Origin: Candidatus Azophilus lithoversatilis
Lineage (GTDB): Bacteria > Pseudomonadota > Gammaproteobacteria > Pseudomonadales > Azotimanducaceae
Length of the DNA: 64,000 nt
Direction: 5' to 3'
NCBI GenBank assembly: GCA_028278675.1
Contig: JAQAJJ010000001.1
Span: 1-64,000 of the forward strand
Numbering within the stretch: the first letter of the stretch is position 1; every line of letters starts with the position of its first letter. The position numbers and the translations under genes are program-made. The notes below the pieces were generated by a model, which was not told the origin of the DNA, did no database searches, and was given only the letters and a program-made list of their open reading frames with translations. Shown here one piece after another: positions 18,562-26,868 of this stretch.

Positions 18562-18725
18562 CCTAGCCGCACCTATTCATGAATAATCTACTGCCACTGG
18601 GCGTGCTCCCGCCGCGTGCTCAACGTGCTGTCAAGCACGCCTGCGCGCGCTCTGGTCCGCGCACCCACTGCTTTCACTACTCTTGTCAACCTCGCTACGA
18701 TCATTCATGAATAGGTGCGGCTAGG
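18562..18725. mobile_element. MITE-like element, 164 bp, with 23-bp perfect terminal inverted repeats
   Basis: The left end 18562-18584 (beginning CCTAGCCGCACC and ending ATTCATGAAT) is the exact reverse complement of the right end 18703-18725. Each arm ends inward in the palindrome ATTCATGAAT. The interior carries a smaller hairpin (CGTGCT-GTCA-AGCACG) and no coding capacity. The right end directly abuts the biotin-carboxylase gene fragment. No transposase for it is in the window, and no clear target-site duplication is visible. Confidence 0.65.
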
Positions 18726-18802
18726 AAGTTCGCGGACTTCGGTGGTGCAGCGGTTGCGCAGCGAGAGCGCGTCGGCCTACCCATAAACTCCCGCCGACTC
18801 CA
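18725..18802 (-). pseudogene. Fragment of a biotin carboxylase gene
   Basis: These 78 bp align without gaps to 12795-12872 in the carboxylase gene with about 15 mismatches. On the minus strand they read VESAGVYG-stop-ADALSLRNRCTTEVREL, against MESVAVYAPVDALSLHSRCTTQAREL in the intact gene. A TAG replaces the proline codon, so the fragment is dead. It is bounded on one side by the MITE-like element and on the other by a methyltransferase fragment with which it shares a frame. Confidence 0.75.
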
Positions 18803-19067
18803 CGGTCATCAAGCCGCTGCGTTCCCAGTGGCGGCGCCACCAATCGGGACTGTGGAAGCATGAGAAATCCCAGCTCCAGTGCGGTTGCAGGTGTTCCGGC
18901 GGATCCGCGGACGGCCACTCCTGAACCAAGCCCGGCACGACGATCCCGATTTGCCCTTCAGGTCTGACCAGCCGAGCGAGGTGGCTGCCCAGATGCAGGT
19001 CGTCAGTACCGAAAGGGAATTCGGCGAGCTTTAAGGCCTCGGCCAACTCTTCCTTGCTGCGGCTCAT
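18777..19067 (-). pseudogene. Truncated SAM-dependent methyltransferase fused to the carboxylase fragment
   Basis: The 96-residue frame contains a block familiar from class I SAM methyltransferases, TDDLHLGSHLARLVRPEG then IGIVVPGLVQEW, followed by WDFSCFHSPDWWRRHWERSGL. The glycine-rich SAM-binding half that should come before is absent, and the last ~10 residues (TVESAGVYG) belong to the biotin-carboxylase fragment. The protein is therefore a 3' remnant lacking its cofactor site and joined to foreign sequence. The join lies at a short shared stretch (GLM-VES in both parents), consistent with illegitimate recombination. It lies 35 bp downstream of the amidohydrolase stop, on the same strand. 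Confidence 0.65.
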
Positions 19068-19078
19068 CGCTCACTTTA

Positions 19079-19099
19079 GGGCTGCAGAGGGCGCAGCCC
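19079..19099 (-). terminator. Possible hairpin terminator after the amidohydrolase gene
   Basis: An inverted repeat with 6-bp arms, GGGCTG and CAGCCC, around a 9-nt loop. It starts four bases past the amidohydrolase stop in the direction of transcription. No T-run follows, so it could be only a weak terminator or an mRNA-end stabiliser. Confidence 0.25.
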
Positions 19100-19102
19100 C
19101 CT

Positions 19103-20311
19103 TCAGTGCGCTATGCCCCCCTTCATCACGGTGAGCTTGTCGTGGTCCTGCAGCACGCGGATGTCGGTCAGCGGGTCGCCATCGACCACCACCACATCAG
19201 CGGCGGTCCCGGCTTGCAAGGTGCCCAGGGCACCGGATGGGTCCATCGCAGTGCCGCCGTTGCGGGTGGCGCACACCAAGGCCTCCGCCGGACGCATGTC
19301 GAACAGATCGACGAAGTACTCCAAGTCCTTGGCGTAGGTGCCGTGGGGCGCGATGCTGATGCCGTAGTCGCCGCCGACCACGAGCTTGACGCCCGCCTTG
19401 CGCAGCATGGCCACGGTCTTCACGGTCGCCTCGATCTCGTCCTCGTAGCCTTGGGCGCGCACGGTTTCCGGGCTGACGCCCAAGGACTCGCATTGCGCGA
19501 CGTACTGAACCTCCCAAGCGATGGCTGGACCGACGCACACGGCATCGTTGCGGGCCGCCAGAAGATCCACCGCCTCTTGGTCCAGGTAGTTGGCGTGGCC
19601 GACGAAGTCCACCCCGGCCCGCACCGCCTGCTTCACGGCGGCGGCGCTGCGCGCATGGCAGGCCACGCGCAGGCCGTGGCGATGGGCCTCATCCACCACG
19701 GCGTTGACCTCCTCGTCGCAGAAACCGAGTTCGCCAGGCGGGTTGACTTCATTGATCGCCTCGCCGTCGATGAAGATCTTGACCACATTGACCCGATCCC
19801 GGCGTTGCTCGCGCACCGCCTTGCGCAACGCCCAAGGGCCATCCGCGATGCGGCTGAGGCCACCCGGGGAGTCCACGTTGCTGGCGGTAGCGCCGAGGTC
19901 GCGGCCGGCAGCGAGCAGGCGGGGGCCCTTGATTCGCCCGGCCTCGATGGCGTCGCGCAGGGCCACGTCGATCTTGTAGGTCGAACCAAAGCTGATGGCT
20001 GATGTGAACCCGGACGACAGCATCAGGTTGGCGTTGCGCACCGCCGTGATGGTTGCCTCTTCAACTGAGGTGGCGCCGATGGCGAAGGGACTGGCATCGG
20101 CGAACGACAGATGGGCGTGGGTTTCGGTCATGCCGGGCATAACGAAGCTGCCGCCGACGTCCTGGACATCCACGCCATTGTTCGATTCCGGCAGCGCTGC
20201 CGCAGGCCCCGCGTACTGAATCACGCCGTCGTCGATCAGCAGGGCCCCGTCCTCGATGACCTGTTCATCGACGGCGGTGAAGAGCCGGGCGTTGGTAATC
20301 AGAGTGGTCAT
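19103..20311 (-). CDS. Amidohydrolase family protein (imidazolonepropionase-like)
   Basis: 402 residues of the metal-dependent amidohydrolase superfamily. The metal ligands are visible in order: ETHAHLSF (HxH) near residue 65, VVKIF (the possibly carbamylated Lys), ACHAR, GHANYL and GGDYG (the final Asp), ending with ADVVVVDGDPL. Members hydrolyse amides, dipeptides, lactams or related bonds; the substrate cannot be told. The ATG at 20311 was chosen because a GGAGG site precedes it by seven bases and MTTLITNARLF is a typical family start; a longer frame upstream is noncoding in appearance. It follows the NHL-propeller gene by 73 bp on the same strand, probably as one operon. Confidence 0.82.
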   Translation of the reverse strand: MTTLITNARLFTAVDEQVIEDGALLIDDGVIQYAGPAAALPESNNGVDVQDVGGSFVMPGMTETHAHLSFADASPFAIGATSVEEATITAVRNANLMLSSGFTSAISFGSTYKIDVALRDAIEAGRIKGPRLLAAGRDLGATASNVDSPGGLSRIADGPWALRKAVREQRRDRVNVVKIFIDGEAINEVNPPGELGFCDEEVNAVVDEAHRHGLRVACHARSAAAVKQAVRAGVDFVGHANYLDQEAVDLLAARNDAVCVGPAIAWEVQYVAQCESLGVSPETVRAQGYEDEIEATVKTVAMLRKAGVKLVVGGDYGISIAPHGTYAKDLEYFVDLFDMRPAEALVCATRNGGTAMDPSGALGTLQAGTAADVVVVDGDPLTDIRVLQDHDKLTVMKGGIAH

Positions 20312-20384
20312 GTTGTTTCCTCCATGCGCATCAAGCTTCAGAGTGCCGCGCCATCTTCCTCCGATCGGTCTTAAGAGGGGTGGA

Positions 20385-21422
20385 TCATCCGTTTGTGGAT
20401 TGCGTCCATCGCCGGTGGGACGGACCGGTTGGGCCTCGGGATTCGCCGGCGTGCTCCGGATAAACCGAAGCGGTGTAGAGATCGCCGTGGGCGTCCATGG
20501 CGAGCTGATGGATATAGATCGCAATGTCGTCCACCCGACTGATCACTCGGCCGGAGTCCTCGTCGAGAATGGCCAGATTGCTCATTTTGTCGCTAGCGTA
20601 AACGCGATTGCCGTAGGTGGCCAAGCTCAGCGGCATGATGTGGGTCCACTCATCGATGTAGCTGCCGTCAGGGTCCAGGCGCTGAATGCGGTGCCCCCAG
20701 CCGGGGTCGGGGCGGAATCGCTGCGGCGCGATCTGTCCGGGCACCGTCATGTAGTCGTGGAAGTTGCCGCCGCAGAGGTCCGCAACCAGCAGCCGGCCTT
20801 GGGATTCGATGGTGACCGCATGGGGAGTGTTGAACTCGGCCGGCCCTCGGCCCCCGCGGCCGACCGATTTGATGAAGCCGCCGGCCGGGGCGAAGAATGC
20901 CAGACGGGAATTCCAGTAGCCGTCGGCGACCACGATGGTGCCGTCATCCTGGACCACCACCGCGGTCGGCCCGTTGAAGTGGCTCTCGTCACAGCCCCAT
21001 TCCGCGAAGGTGCCGAGTTGGAGCAGCATCTCGCCATCGGGCGTGAACTTTCTGACCGTGTGGCCGTCCCGGTCTGTGGTCCAGAAGAAGCCATCCTTCT
21101 CGATGTGGATGGTGTGGGCACCGAGCGCAAACCCAGACTCGTCGGAGGGGCCCCACTTGCCCAGATAGTCGCCTTCGCGGTTGAACATCGACACGCTGCT
21201 CTTGCCCATCTTGGCGCTCATGGCCAGCGGGTGGGCGGCCCAGTGCTCCACGTCACGGGTGAACAGATAGATGACGCCGCGCTCATCGACGGCCACGCCG
21301 CTGCCCATCTCGAATTGCATTTCCGGGGGGTACCGCGGCCAGTCCTCCGCCAGGACGTAGCCATTGCGCGGATCACCATTTTGGGTGTTGTCTTCGACGT
21401 CATGTGAAGTGCACAAAGTCAA
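20385..21422 (-). CDS. NHL-repeat six-bladed beta-propeller protein
   Basis: 345 residues made of repeated GVAVDERGVIYL, TIHIEKDGFFWTTDRDGHTVRKF, AVVVQDDGTIVVADGYWNSRL and AVTIESQGRLLVADL blocks. This is the NHL propeller pattern, with closest feel to the peptidyl-alpha-hydroxyglycine alpha-amidating lyase-like group. No signal peptide is evident. Such proteins bind or cleave small ligands, and lyase activity is not proven here. It is the first gene of a likely two-gene operon with the amidohydrolase, so both may act on the same compound. The last ~20 residues look unstructured. Confidence 0.7.
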   Translation of the reverse strand: MTLCTSHDVEDNTQNGDPRNGYVLAEDWPRYPPEMQFEMGSGVAVDERGVIYLFTRDVEHWAAHPLAMSAKMGKSSVSMFNREGDYLGKWGPSDESGFALGAHTIHIEKDGFFWTTDRDGHTVRKFTPDGEMLLQLGTFAEWGCDESHFNGPTAVVVQDDGTIVVADGYWNSRLAFFAPAGGFIKSVGRGGRGPAEFNTPHAVTIESQGRLLVADLCGGNFHDYMTVPGQIAPQRFRPDPGWGHRIQRLDPDGSYIDEWTHIMPLSLATYGNRVYASDKMSNLAILDEDSGRVISRVDDIAIYIHQLAMDAHGDLYTASVYPEHAGESRGPTGPSHRRWTQSTNG

Positions 21423-21452
21423 TCCTCCCCTTCAACCCATTCACCGTGCTTG

Positions 21453-21833
21453 TCAAGTATCCACTGCCCCCAGTACCGCGAGCAGGCTCTCCTCGACCTG
21501 GGCCAACTCTTCGTTGGAGAGTTCCGTCAATGGGCCTTCGCCGATGCGCCTGCGATCCAGAGTGCGGGGTTGGTCAGTGACGACCTGCGAGTCCAAGCGC
21601 AGCCCGTCGCGGGCACGGATGGTAAAGCGCAATGGTTCGGCCTCGGGGCGGACATCGCTGGTCAAGGGCAGCACCACGACGGTGCGCGACTGTGCGGCAC
21701 TCAACCAATCTGCTTGGACGATGAGGACCGGACGAATCTTGCCCATCTCCTGACCACGATTTGGGTTGAGATTGGCCGTCCAAACCTGGCCCCTTCGAAC
21801 GGTTGCAGCCACTATCCTAGGCTCGCAGACCAT
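21453..21833 (-). CDS. MazF/PemK-type endoribonuclease toxin
   Basis: About 126 residues. RRGQVWTANLNPNRGQEMGK followed by RPVLIVQ is the signature start of MazF/PemK toxins, and VVVLPLTSDV and DQPRTLDRRRIG match the later core strands. Such toxins cleave mRNA when the labile antitoxin is degraded. Together with the overlapping upstream ribbon-helix-helix gene it forms a type II toxin-antitoxin pair. The start is either ATG 21833, overlapping the antitoxin by 22 bp, or GTG 21812, which overlaps its stop codon and gives a more usual N-terminus. Confidence 0.83.
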   Translation of the reverse strand: MVCEPRIVAATVRRGQVWTANLNPNRGQEMGKIRPVLIVQADWLSAAQSRTVVVLPLTSDVRPEAEPLRFTIRARDGLRLDSQVVTDQPRTLDRRRIGEGPLTELSNEELAQVEESLLAVLGAVDT

Positions 21834-22099
21834 TCGTCGGCTGATCCGCGGCATTCCGCCATGGACAATGCCTCGTTGTCCAGGGGCAGCGCTTCCTCAG
21901 CAAGATCGATGGCGGCGTTGGCGTCAAGCGCGGCTGCGGCTTGAGTCAATCGGGCCAGTCGCCGGTCACGGCGTTGGTTGGCAAAAAACTGCTCCAGCGC
22001 TTGACGCACGATGAGGGATTTTGGTTGATTGGCGAGACGCGACTCCTCCATCAAGGAAACATCGAGATGTTCCGGGAGCCGAATGCTGATGGTAGTCAC
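21812..22099 (-). CDS. Ribbon-helix-helix antitoxin of the MazF-type module
   Basis: 95 residues from GTG 22099. The N-terminal TTISIRLPEHLDVSL, LANQPKSLIVRQALEQFF is a ribbon-helix-helix DNA-binding domain that would autorepress the operon. The acidic, Ala-rich C-terminal half (LAEEALPLDNEAL) would wrap the toxin. It overlaps the toxin gene at its 3' end. An ATG at 22144 would add 15 residues unlike the family and overlaps a likely promoter (TATATT), so GTG is preferred. No clear ribosome site is seen before either. Confidence 0.75.
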   Translation of the reverse strand: MTTISIRLPEHLDVSLMEESRLANQPKSLIVRQALEQFFANQRRDRRLARLTQAAAALDANAAIDLAEEALPLDNEALSMAECRGSADEWSASLG

Positions 22100-22207
22100 T
22101 TGTGTTTCACTTGGTAGTGCGCTAGGTATTGCAAAATATAGCATAAAGTGGATTGCGTGATGCCGTGCTCAAGCGGACAGTCAGTCGCGCTGCTGGAGCT
22201 CGGCCCA

Positions 22208-23422
22208 TCACGAAACCAGCCCAGCAAAGGGCAGGGTTTCAACCCAGGCCCCCGCCGGCAGGTCCGCTTCGGTCTTGGGGATGCGGATCAGGCAGTTGGC
22301 GGCGGCGAAGGTGCTCATGCGGTTGGAGCTTTGGTCGCCCGTGGGTCGCACTTGGGCGCCGTCCTTCCCGGTTGTGGCGGTGCCGCGCAGGTACTCCTCC
22401 CGGCCCGGCTTGTGGCGCACCGCTTGGCTGAGCTGGCAGCGCAGGGTCAGCGGCTTTTGGGGAGCCATGCCGCACAGGGCTTCTATGGCGGGTTTGGCGA
22501 GCAGCAGGTAGGTGACGATGGTGGAGACCGGGTTGCCGGGCAGGCCCATCAGGCGCGCCTCGCCAATGCGCCCGAAGGCGAGCGGCTTGCCGGGCTTCAA
22601 GTTGAGGCGCCAAAAGTCCAACTCGCCAAGTCGCTCCAAGGTGGACTTCACCAAGTCCGCATCGCCCACCGAGACGCCGCCGCTGGTGAGAATGAGCTGG
22701 CATTCGGCGCTGGCCCCTGCCAGTGCGTCGGCGATGGCGCTGGCGTCATCGGCGAGCACGCCCATGTTCCGCACCTCCACGGGCAGTTGGCTGAGCAGGC
22801 TGGCGACGGCATAGCGGTTGGAGTCGTAGATGTTGCCGTGCGCGAGTGCCGTGCCTGGACTTTGCAGTTCATCGCCACTGGAGAAGACGGCGATGCGGGG
22901 ACGAGCGAAGACGGTCGCCGCATCGATGCCGGCGGCCGCCAAACTACCGATGTCGAAGGCATTCAGCCGCCGTCCCTGCGCTGCGACAATGTCGCCTTGG
23001 CGCAGGTCGTGGCCCTGCTGGCGCACGTTGGCCCCGCGGCTGGGGACGGTGTGCAAGCTGAGAACCGGGCCGCTCAAGGCGCAGTCCTCCTGAATGACCA
23101 CCGTGTCGCAATCGCCGGGCAGCGCGGCGCCGGTGGTGATGCGCACCGCTTCGCCGCCCGCTACCCGGCCCGTGAATGGGTGTCCGGCCAAGCTGGCGCC
23201 GGTGAGGCGCAACTCGGTCAGGCCGGGCCGCCAGCGGAAGGCGTAGCCGTCCATCGCCGAGGAGTCGAATGGCGGCAAGTCAGTGCGGGCGCGGCAGTCC
23301 TGGGCAGCGACACGGCCCATGGCCTGATCGACGGCGATGCGTTCGACCCCTTGGGGTGCGGGAATCCGCGCCAGAATGCGCTGGCGCGCCGCCTCAATAT
23401 CCAAAGGGGTGGGTAGGCTCAT
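22208..23422 (-). CDS. moeA: Molybdopterin molybdenumtransferase
   Basis: 404 residues, the usual length. MoeA inserts molybdate into adenylylated molybdopterin to complete the molybdenum cofactor. Characteristic blocks are RTDLPPFDSSAMDGYAF near residue 50, GDCDTVVIQED, SSGDEL, IYDSNRYAV, LTSGGVSVGDADLVK and GLPGNPVSTIVTYLL. Its 5' end faces tsaB, with a 44-bp shared promoter region. No other cofactor genes are adjacent, apart from the decayed MOSC gene some 18 kb away. Confidence 0.94.
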   Translation of the reverse strand: MSLPTPLDIEAARQRILARIPAPQGVERIAVDQAMGRVAAQDCRARTDLPPFDSSAMDGYAFRWRPGLTELRLTGASLAGHPFTGRVAGGEAVRITTGAALPGDCDTVVIQEDCALSGPVLSLHTVPSRGANVRQQGHDLRQGDIVAAQGRRLNAFDIGSLAAAGIDAATVFARPRIAVFSSGDELQSPGTALAHGNIYDSNRYAVASLLSQLPVEVRNMGVLADDASAIADALAGASAECQLILTSGGVSVGDADLVKSTLERLGELDFWRLNLKPGKPLAFGRIGEARLMGLPGNPVSTIVTYLLLAKPAIEALCGMAPQKPLTLRCQLSQAVRHKPGREEYLRGTATTGKDGAQVRPTGDQSSNRMSTFAAANCLIRIPKTEADLPAGAWVETLPFAGLVS

Positions 23423-23466
23423 CTTGGCGGAAATTGTGGCTTGATCGGGGGTGGTAACATCGCGCC

Positions 23467-24135
23467 ATGGCCTGCGTTCTCGGCATAGAAACTTCGCGCC
23501 AACTTTGCTCAGCCGCCCTGCTTCTCGATGAGACCGTGCGGGAGGATACGCGAAAGATGGCGCGGGCGCACAACGAGCACATCCTCGGGCTGATCAACGG
23601 CCTGGTCGTGGCGGCCGGCATGGCGCCCCAGGATTTGGACGGCATCGCCTTCGGCTGCGGTCCGGGCTCCTTTACCGGCGTTCGCATCGCCGCCTCCGTC
23701 GCCCAGGCCCTCGCCCTTGGAGCGGGCGCCAGCGTGGCGCCGGTTTCCTCCACCCTGGCTTTGGCGGTGGCTGCCATCGAACAGCTTGCCGTTGCGGACG
23801 GGATCGTGGTCAGCATCCGCTCGCGCCGGGACGCTTTCTACTTGGCCAGCTTCAGCATCGCCGATGGCCAACCGACGGTTTGGCGCCGAGATCAACTGCT
23901 CACCGCTTGCCCGGCTTCGGCGGATTTCGCCAATGGCTGGCCTTGGGTGGGCGATCAGCCCCCGTGGCTGCCCGCCGACGCACCGTTTCTATCCGAGGTG
24001 ACGGTGGGCGCGGGCCTAATTGCCCGGCTCGGCGCCCGGGTGCTCGCTGAGGGCCGCGGGCTTGACCCGGAACTTGGCCTGCCTGCCTATGTCCAAGGCG
24101 ACAGCCCGTGGCGTACCAGCGAAAGGCCCAATTGA
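23467..24135 (+). CDS. tsaB: tRNA threonylcarbamoyladenosine biosynthesis protein TsaB
   Basis: 222 residues. The start MACVLGIETSRQLCSAAL and the block GCGPGSFTGVRIAASVAQAL are diagnostic of TsaB, the partner of TsaD and TsaE that makes the t6A37 modification on tRNAs reading ANN codons. It is an ASKHA-fold scaffold protein without its own catalysis. The gene is divergent from moeA and followed 84 bp later by the efflux operon. Confidence 0.93.
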   Translation: MACVLGIETSRQLCSAALLLDETVREDTRKMARAHNEHILGLINGLVVAAGMAPQDLDGIAFGCGPGSFTGVRIAASVAQALALGAGASVAPVSSTLALAVAAIEQLAVADGIVVSIRSRRDAFYLASFSIADGQPTVWRRDQLLTACPASADFANGWPWVGDQPPWLPADAPFLSEVTVGAGLIARLGARVLAEGRGLDPELGLPAYVQGDSPWRTSERPN

Positions 24136-24219
24136 CTCTTGGCGCAAGTGGCCATGCTGGGGCGAGTCCGGACTCCGGATGCGGCGGCATGGCCGCCCTC
24201 AGGCGTATAACGCAGGCAG

Positions 24220-25656
24220 ATGTTTCCTATGGACAAGCCCATCATCCTGGCCGCCGTTCTATCGTTGGCCGCGTGCGCGGGGGTGCCGCCTGAGCGGCCG
24301 AGCGCCAGCGATGCGCCCGAGGCTTGGCGGCGCGGGGAAGCCCTGAGCTCGCCTCAGTGCGACGCGCCGCTGACGCCGAATGAACAAGCTGTTGGCCGCG
24401 AAGCTCTTGCCACTTGCCTGCAGGAAGGCGAGGTGGCCGCCCACTGGCTGACCACTCTGGATGCGCCCTATCTGACCGACTTGGTTGCCGCGGCGATTGC
24501 GGAAAACCACGCGCTGGCCCAACAGCGGGACGCGCTCGAAATCGCTCGCCAGCAAGTGCGGCTGGCGCGGGCGGCGCGCTTGCCCGGCCTGAATCTGGCC
24601 CTGTCGGGTCAGCGCGGGCGGGCGGATGACTCAGCGCCGGTTGTCGAACGGTTCGACTTGAACGCCACGGCTGAATTCACACTCGACTTGTGGGGTCGCT
24701 TAGGCGACGGCGAGCGGGAGGCGCTGCTGGCCTTGAGTGCCGAGGAAGCCCGCTACCGCGCCGCCGAGCGACGGCTGGTGGCCGACGTGGTGGGCGCCAG
24801 CTTTGACGTCGCCGCCGCCATCCAATTGCAGACGCTCTACGAACAGCGCCTGGACAACCTTGCCCAATCTCTTGATGTCATCGATAGCGGCTATCGAAGC
24901 GGATTGAACTCCGCCTTGGACGTGTACTTGGCGCGCAACACCTTGGAGCAGGAAAGAGCCAACGTGGCCAACCAACGCCAGCAGCGCATGGGGGCAACGG
25001 TGTCCTTGGAGTTGCTGTTGGCCGACTATCCGGATGGCCAATTGGACGTTGGCGAGGCCTTGCCCGAACTGGCCGAGCCAGTGGCCGCAGGCGCTCCGTC
25101 GGAGTTGCTGCAGCGCCGGCCCGACGTTCAGCGGGCCTGGTTTGAACTGCTAGCTGCCGATGCGGCCGTCGCCGTGGCCCACAAAAATCGTTTTCCCAGC
25201 TTCGCCTTAAGCGCCAATGCGCGAGACAGCACCGACGCTTTCGGGCAGCTGTTGAGTGGCGGTGCCCTAGCTTGGTCCACGGCGGCGAGCCTGATCCAAC
25301 CCCTGTTTCAGGGTGGACGCCTTCTGGCCCTGCACGAACAGGCCCGGCGGCGGCTTTCCCGGGCAGAACGGCGCTATCTCGAAACGGTTTACCAGGCGTT
25401 TTCCGAAGTGGAGCTTGAACTCAGCCGGACCTTGAGCCTGCAGGCCCGCCACGCGGCTTTCGACAACGCCAAGGCCAACGCAGAAGCGGCCCTGACCCTG
25501 GCTTTCGATCAATACCAGCGCGGGCTGGTTGGCTATACTGCGGTCCTGGAGTCCCAACGGCGGGCCTTTGATGCCCAAACCACCGTCATTGAACTGCGTA
25601 ACCAGCTGCTGCAAAGCCGGGTGGCGCTGTTGCTCGCCTTGGGCGGCGAGTTCTGA
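24220..25656 (+). CDS. RND efflux outer-membrane factor lipoprotein (NodT/OprM family)
   Basis: 478 residues. The N-terminus carries a lipoprotein signal with lipobox LAAC (Cys19). The body shows the two TolC-type repeats of long helices, with familiar blocks TAEFTLDLWGRLGDGEREALLA, DSGYRSGLNSALDVYLARNTLEQE and AFSEVELELSR. It forms the outer-membrane exit duct of a tripartite pump. It is the first gene of a three-gene operon, four bases before the adaptor gene; this order (duct first) is less usual than adaptor-pump-duct. ATG 24220 is preferred over ATG 24229 because an AGGCAG lies just upstream. Confidence 0.88.
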   Translation: MFPMDKPIILAAVLSLAACAGVPPERPSASDAPEAWRRGEALSSPQCDAPLTPNEQAVGREALATCLQEGEVAAHWLTTLDAPYLTDLVAAAIAENHALAQQRDALEIARQQVRLARAARLPGLNLALSGQRGRADDSAPVVERFDLNATAEFTLDLWGRLGDGEREALLALSAEEARYRAAERRLVADVVGASFDVAAAIQLQTLYEQRLDNLAQSLDVIDSGYRSGLNSALDVYLARNTLEQERANVANQRQQRMGATVSLELLLADYPDGQLDVGEALPELAEPVAAGAPSELLQRRPDVQRAWFELLAADAAVAVAHKNRFPSFALSANARDSTDAFGQLLSGGALAWSTAASLIQPLFQGGRLLALHEQARRRLSRAERRYLETVYQAFSEVELELSRTLSLQARHAAFDNAKANAEAALTLAFDQYQRGLVGYTAVLESQRRAFDAQTTVIELRNQLLQSRVALLLALGGEF

Positions 25657-25659
25657 TCG

Positions 25660-26868
25660 GTGATCCGGCGCCTCGCCCCACTGGTGATCCTGGCCGTCTT
25701 GGCGGGCTTTGGCATTTTGCTGCTGGTCAATCCGCCCGGTCTGGAACGAGGCGGTCCGCCCGCCGGTCCGCAGACTGTGGTTGAAACGCTGACCGTCGAA
25801 CCGCAGGACTATCGGGTTCAAATCAGCAGCTTCGGCACGGTCCAGCCGCGCACGCAGAGCGCGTTGGTCGCCCAGGTCAGGGGCCAGATCGTTGCCATCC
25901 AGCCCAGTTTCCGCCCGGGCGGCTTTTTTTCCGCGGGCGACGCCTTGGTGACCATCGACCCACGGGACTACGAGGCCGACGTCAAGATCGCCGAAGCGGC
26001 GCTCATGGACGCACTTCAGGGCGAAGCCCAGGAGGCGGCTCGCTCCGAGCAGGCGCTGGTCGATTGGCGAAGGCTCGGCGAAGCGGGCGAGGTGCCCAGC
26101 GACTTGGTGTTGCGCAAACCTCAATTGCTGGCCGCCCGGGCTCGGGTGATTTCCGCCCGTTCGGCGCTGACCAAGGCAAAGCTGGACTTGGAGCGGACCC
26201 AAGTGCAGGCGCCTTTCGACGGGCGGGTCCTGACCCAGCAGGTGGACGTGGGGCAGGTGGTGACCATGGGTGCACCCTTGGCGGAGGTATTCGCCACCGA
26301 TTACGTGGAGGTTCGCCTGCCCTTGCGCAATGCCGACCTCGCCTTCGTCAACCTGCCGGAAGCCAGCGGCGCTCGGCCGCTGCCGGTGACCCTGCACTCC
26401 AATTTGGGCGAGGCAACGTCTTGGCGCGGACAGATCGTGCGCACCGAAGGGGCGATCGACGAAACCGCTCGACAACTGCATGTGGTGGCGCAGATCAACG
26501 ACCCCTTTGGCATCGCCGGGGCGCAAGCGGCCAGCCCGCCGGAGCCCCTGGAACGGCCACTGAAGATCGGCGAGTACGTTACCGCTGAAATCACCGGCAA
26601 GCGAGTGGCGGGTGCGTTGGTCATACCGAGCGAGGCGATTTACCAGAATGCCTACGTTTACGTCGTGGAGCAGGGCAGGCTGCAGCGGCGCCCCATTGAG
26701 ATCGCGTGGCAGAACGGCGTGGACAGCTTGGTGGCCTCGGGGTTGGTGGTTGGCGACGCCTTGGTGATGACGCCCTTGGGCCAGGTGATTTCCGGCACCG
26801 CGGTGCGCATCGCCGAGGCCGGCGGTGGGCCGACGCCGCGCCAACCGGGATTGGGGAGCGCACCATGA
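25660..26868 (+). CDS. RND efflux periplasmic adaptor (membrane-fusion) protein
   Basis: 402 residues from a GTG start. A single N-terminal membrane anchor (LVILAVLAGFGILLLV) is followed by a lipoyl-like half (SFGTVQPRTQSALVAQVRGQIVAI), a helical hairpin, the second lipoyl half (LERTQVQAPFDGRVLTQQVDVGQVV) and beta-barrel segments. It bridges the inner-membrane pump and the outer-membrane duct. Its stop overlaps the pump start by four bases (ATGA), which shows translational coupling. Confidence 0.9.
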   Translation: MIRRLAPLVILAVLAGFGILLLVNPPGLERGGPPAGPQTVVETLTVEPQDYRVQISSFGTVQPRTQSALVAQVRGQIVAIQPSFRPGGFFSAGDALVTIDPRDYEADVKIAEAALMDALQGEAQEAARSEQALVDWRRLGEAGEVPSDLVLRKPQLLAARARVISARSALTKAKLDLERTQVQAPFDGRVLTQQVDVGQVVTMGAPLAEVFATDYVEVRLPLRNADLAFVNLPEASGARPLPVTLHSNLGEATSWRGQIVRTEGAIDETARQLHVVAQINDPFGIAGAQAASPPEPLERPLKIGEYVTAEITGKRVAGALVIPSEAIYQNAYVYVVEQGRLQRRPIEIAWQNGVDSLVASGLVVGDALVMTPLGQVISGTAVRIAEAGGGPTPRQPGLGSAP

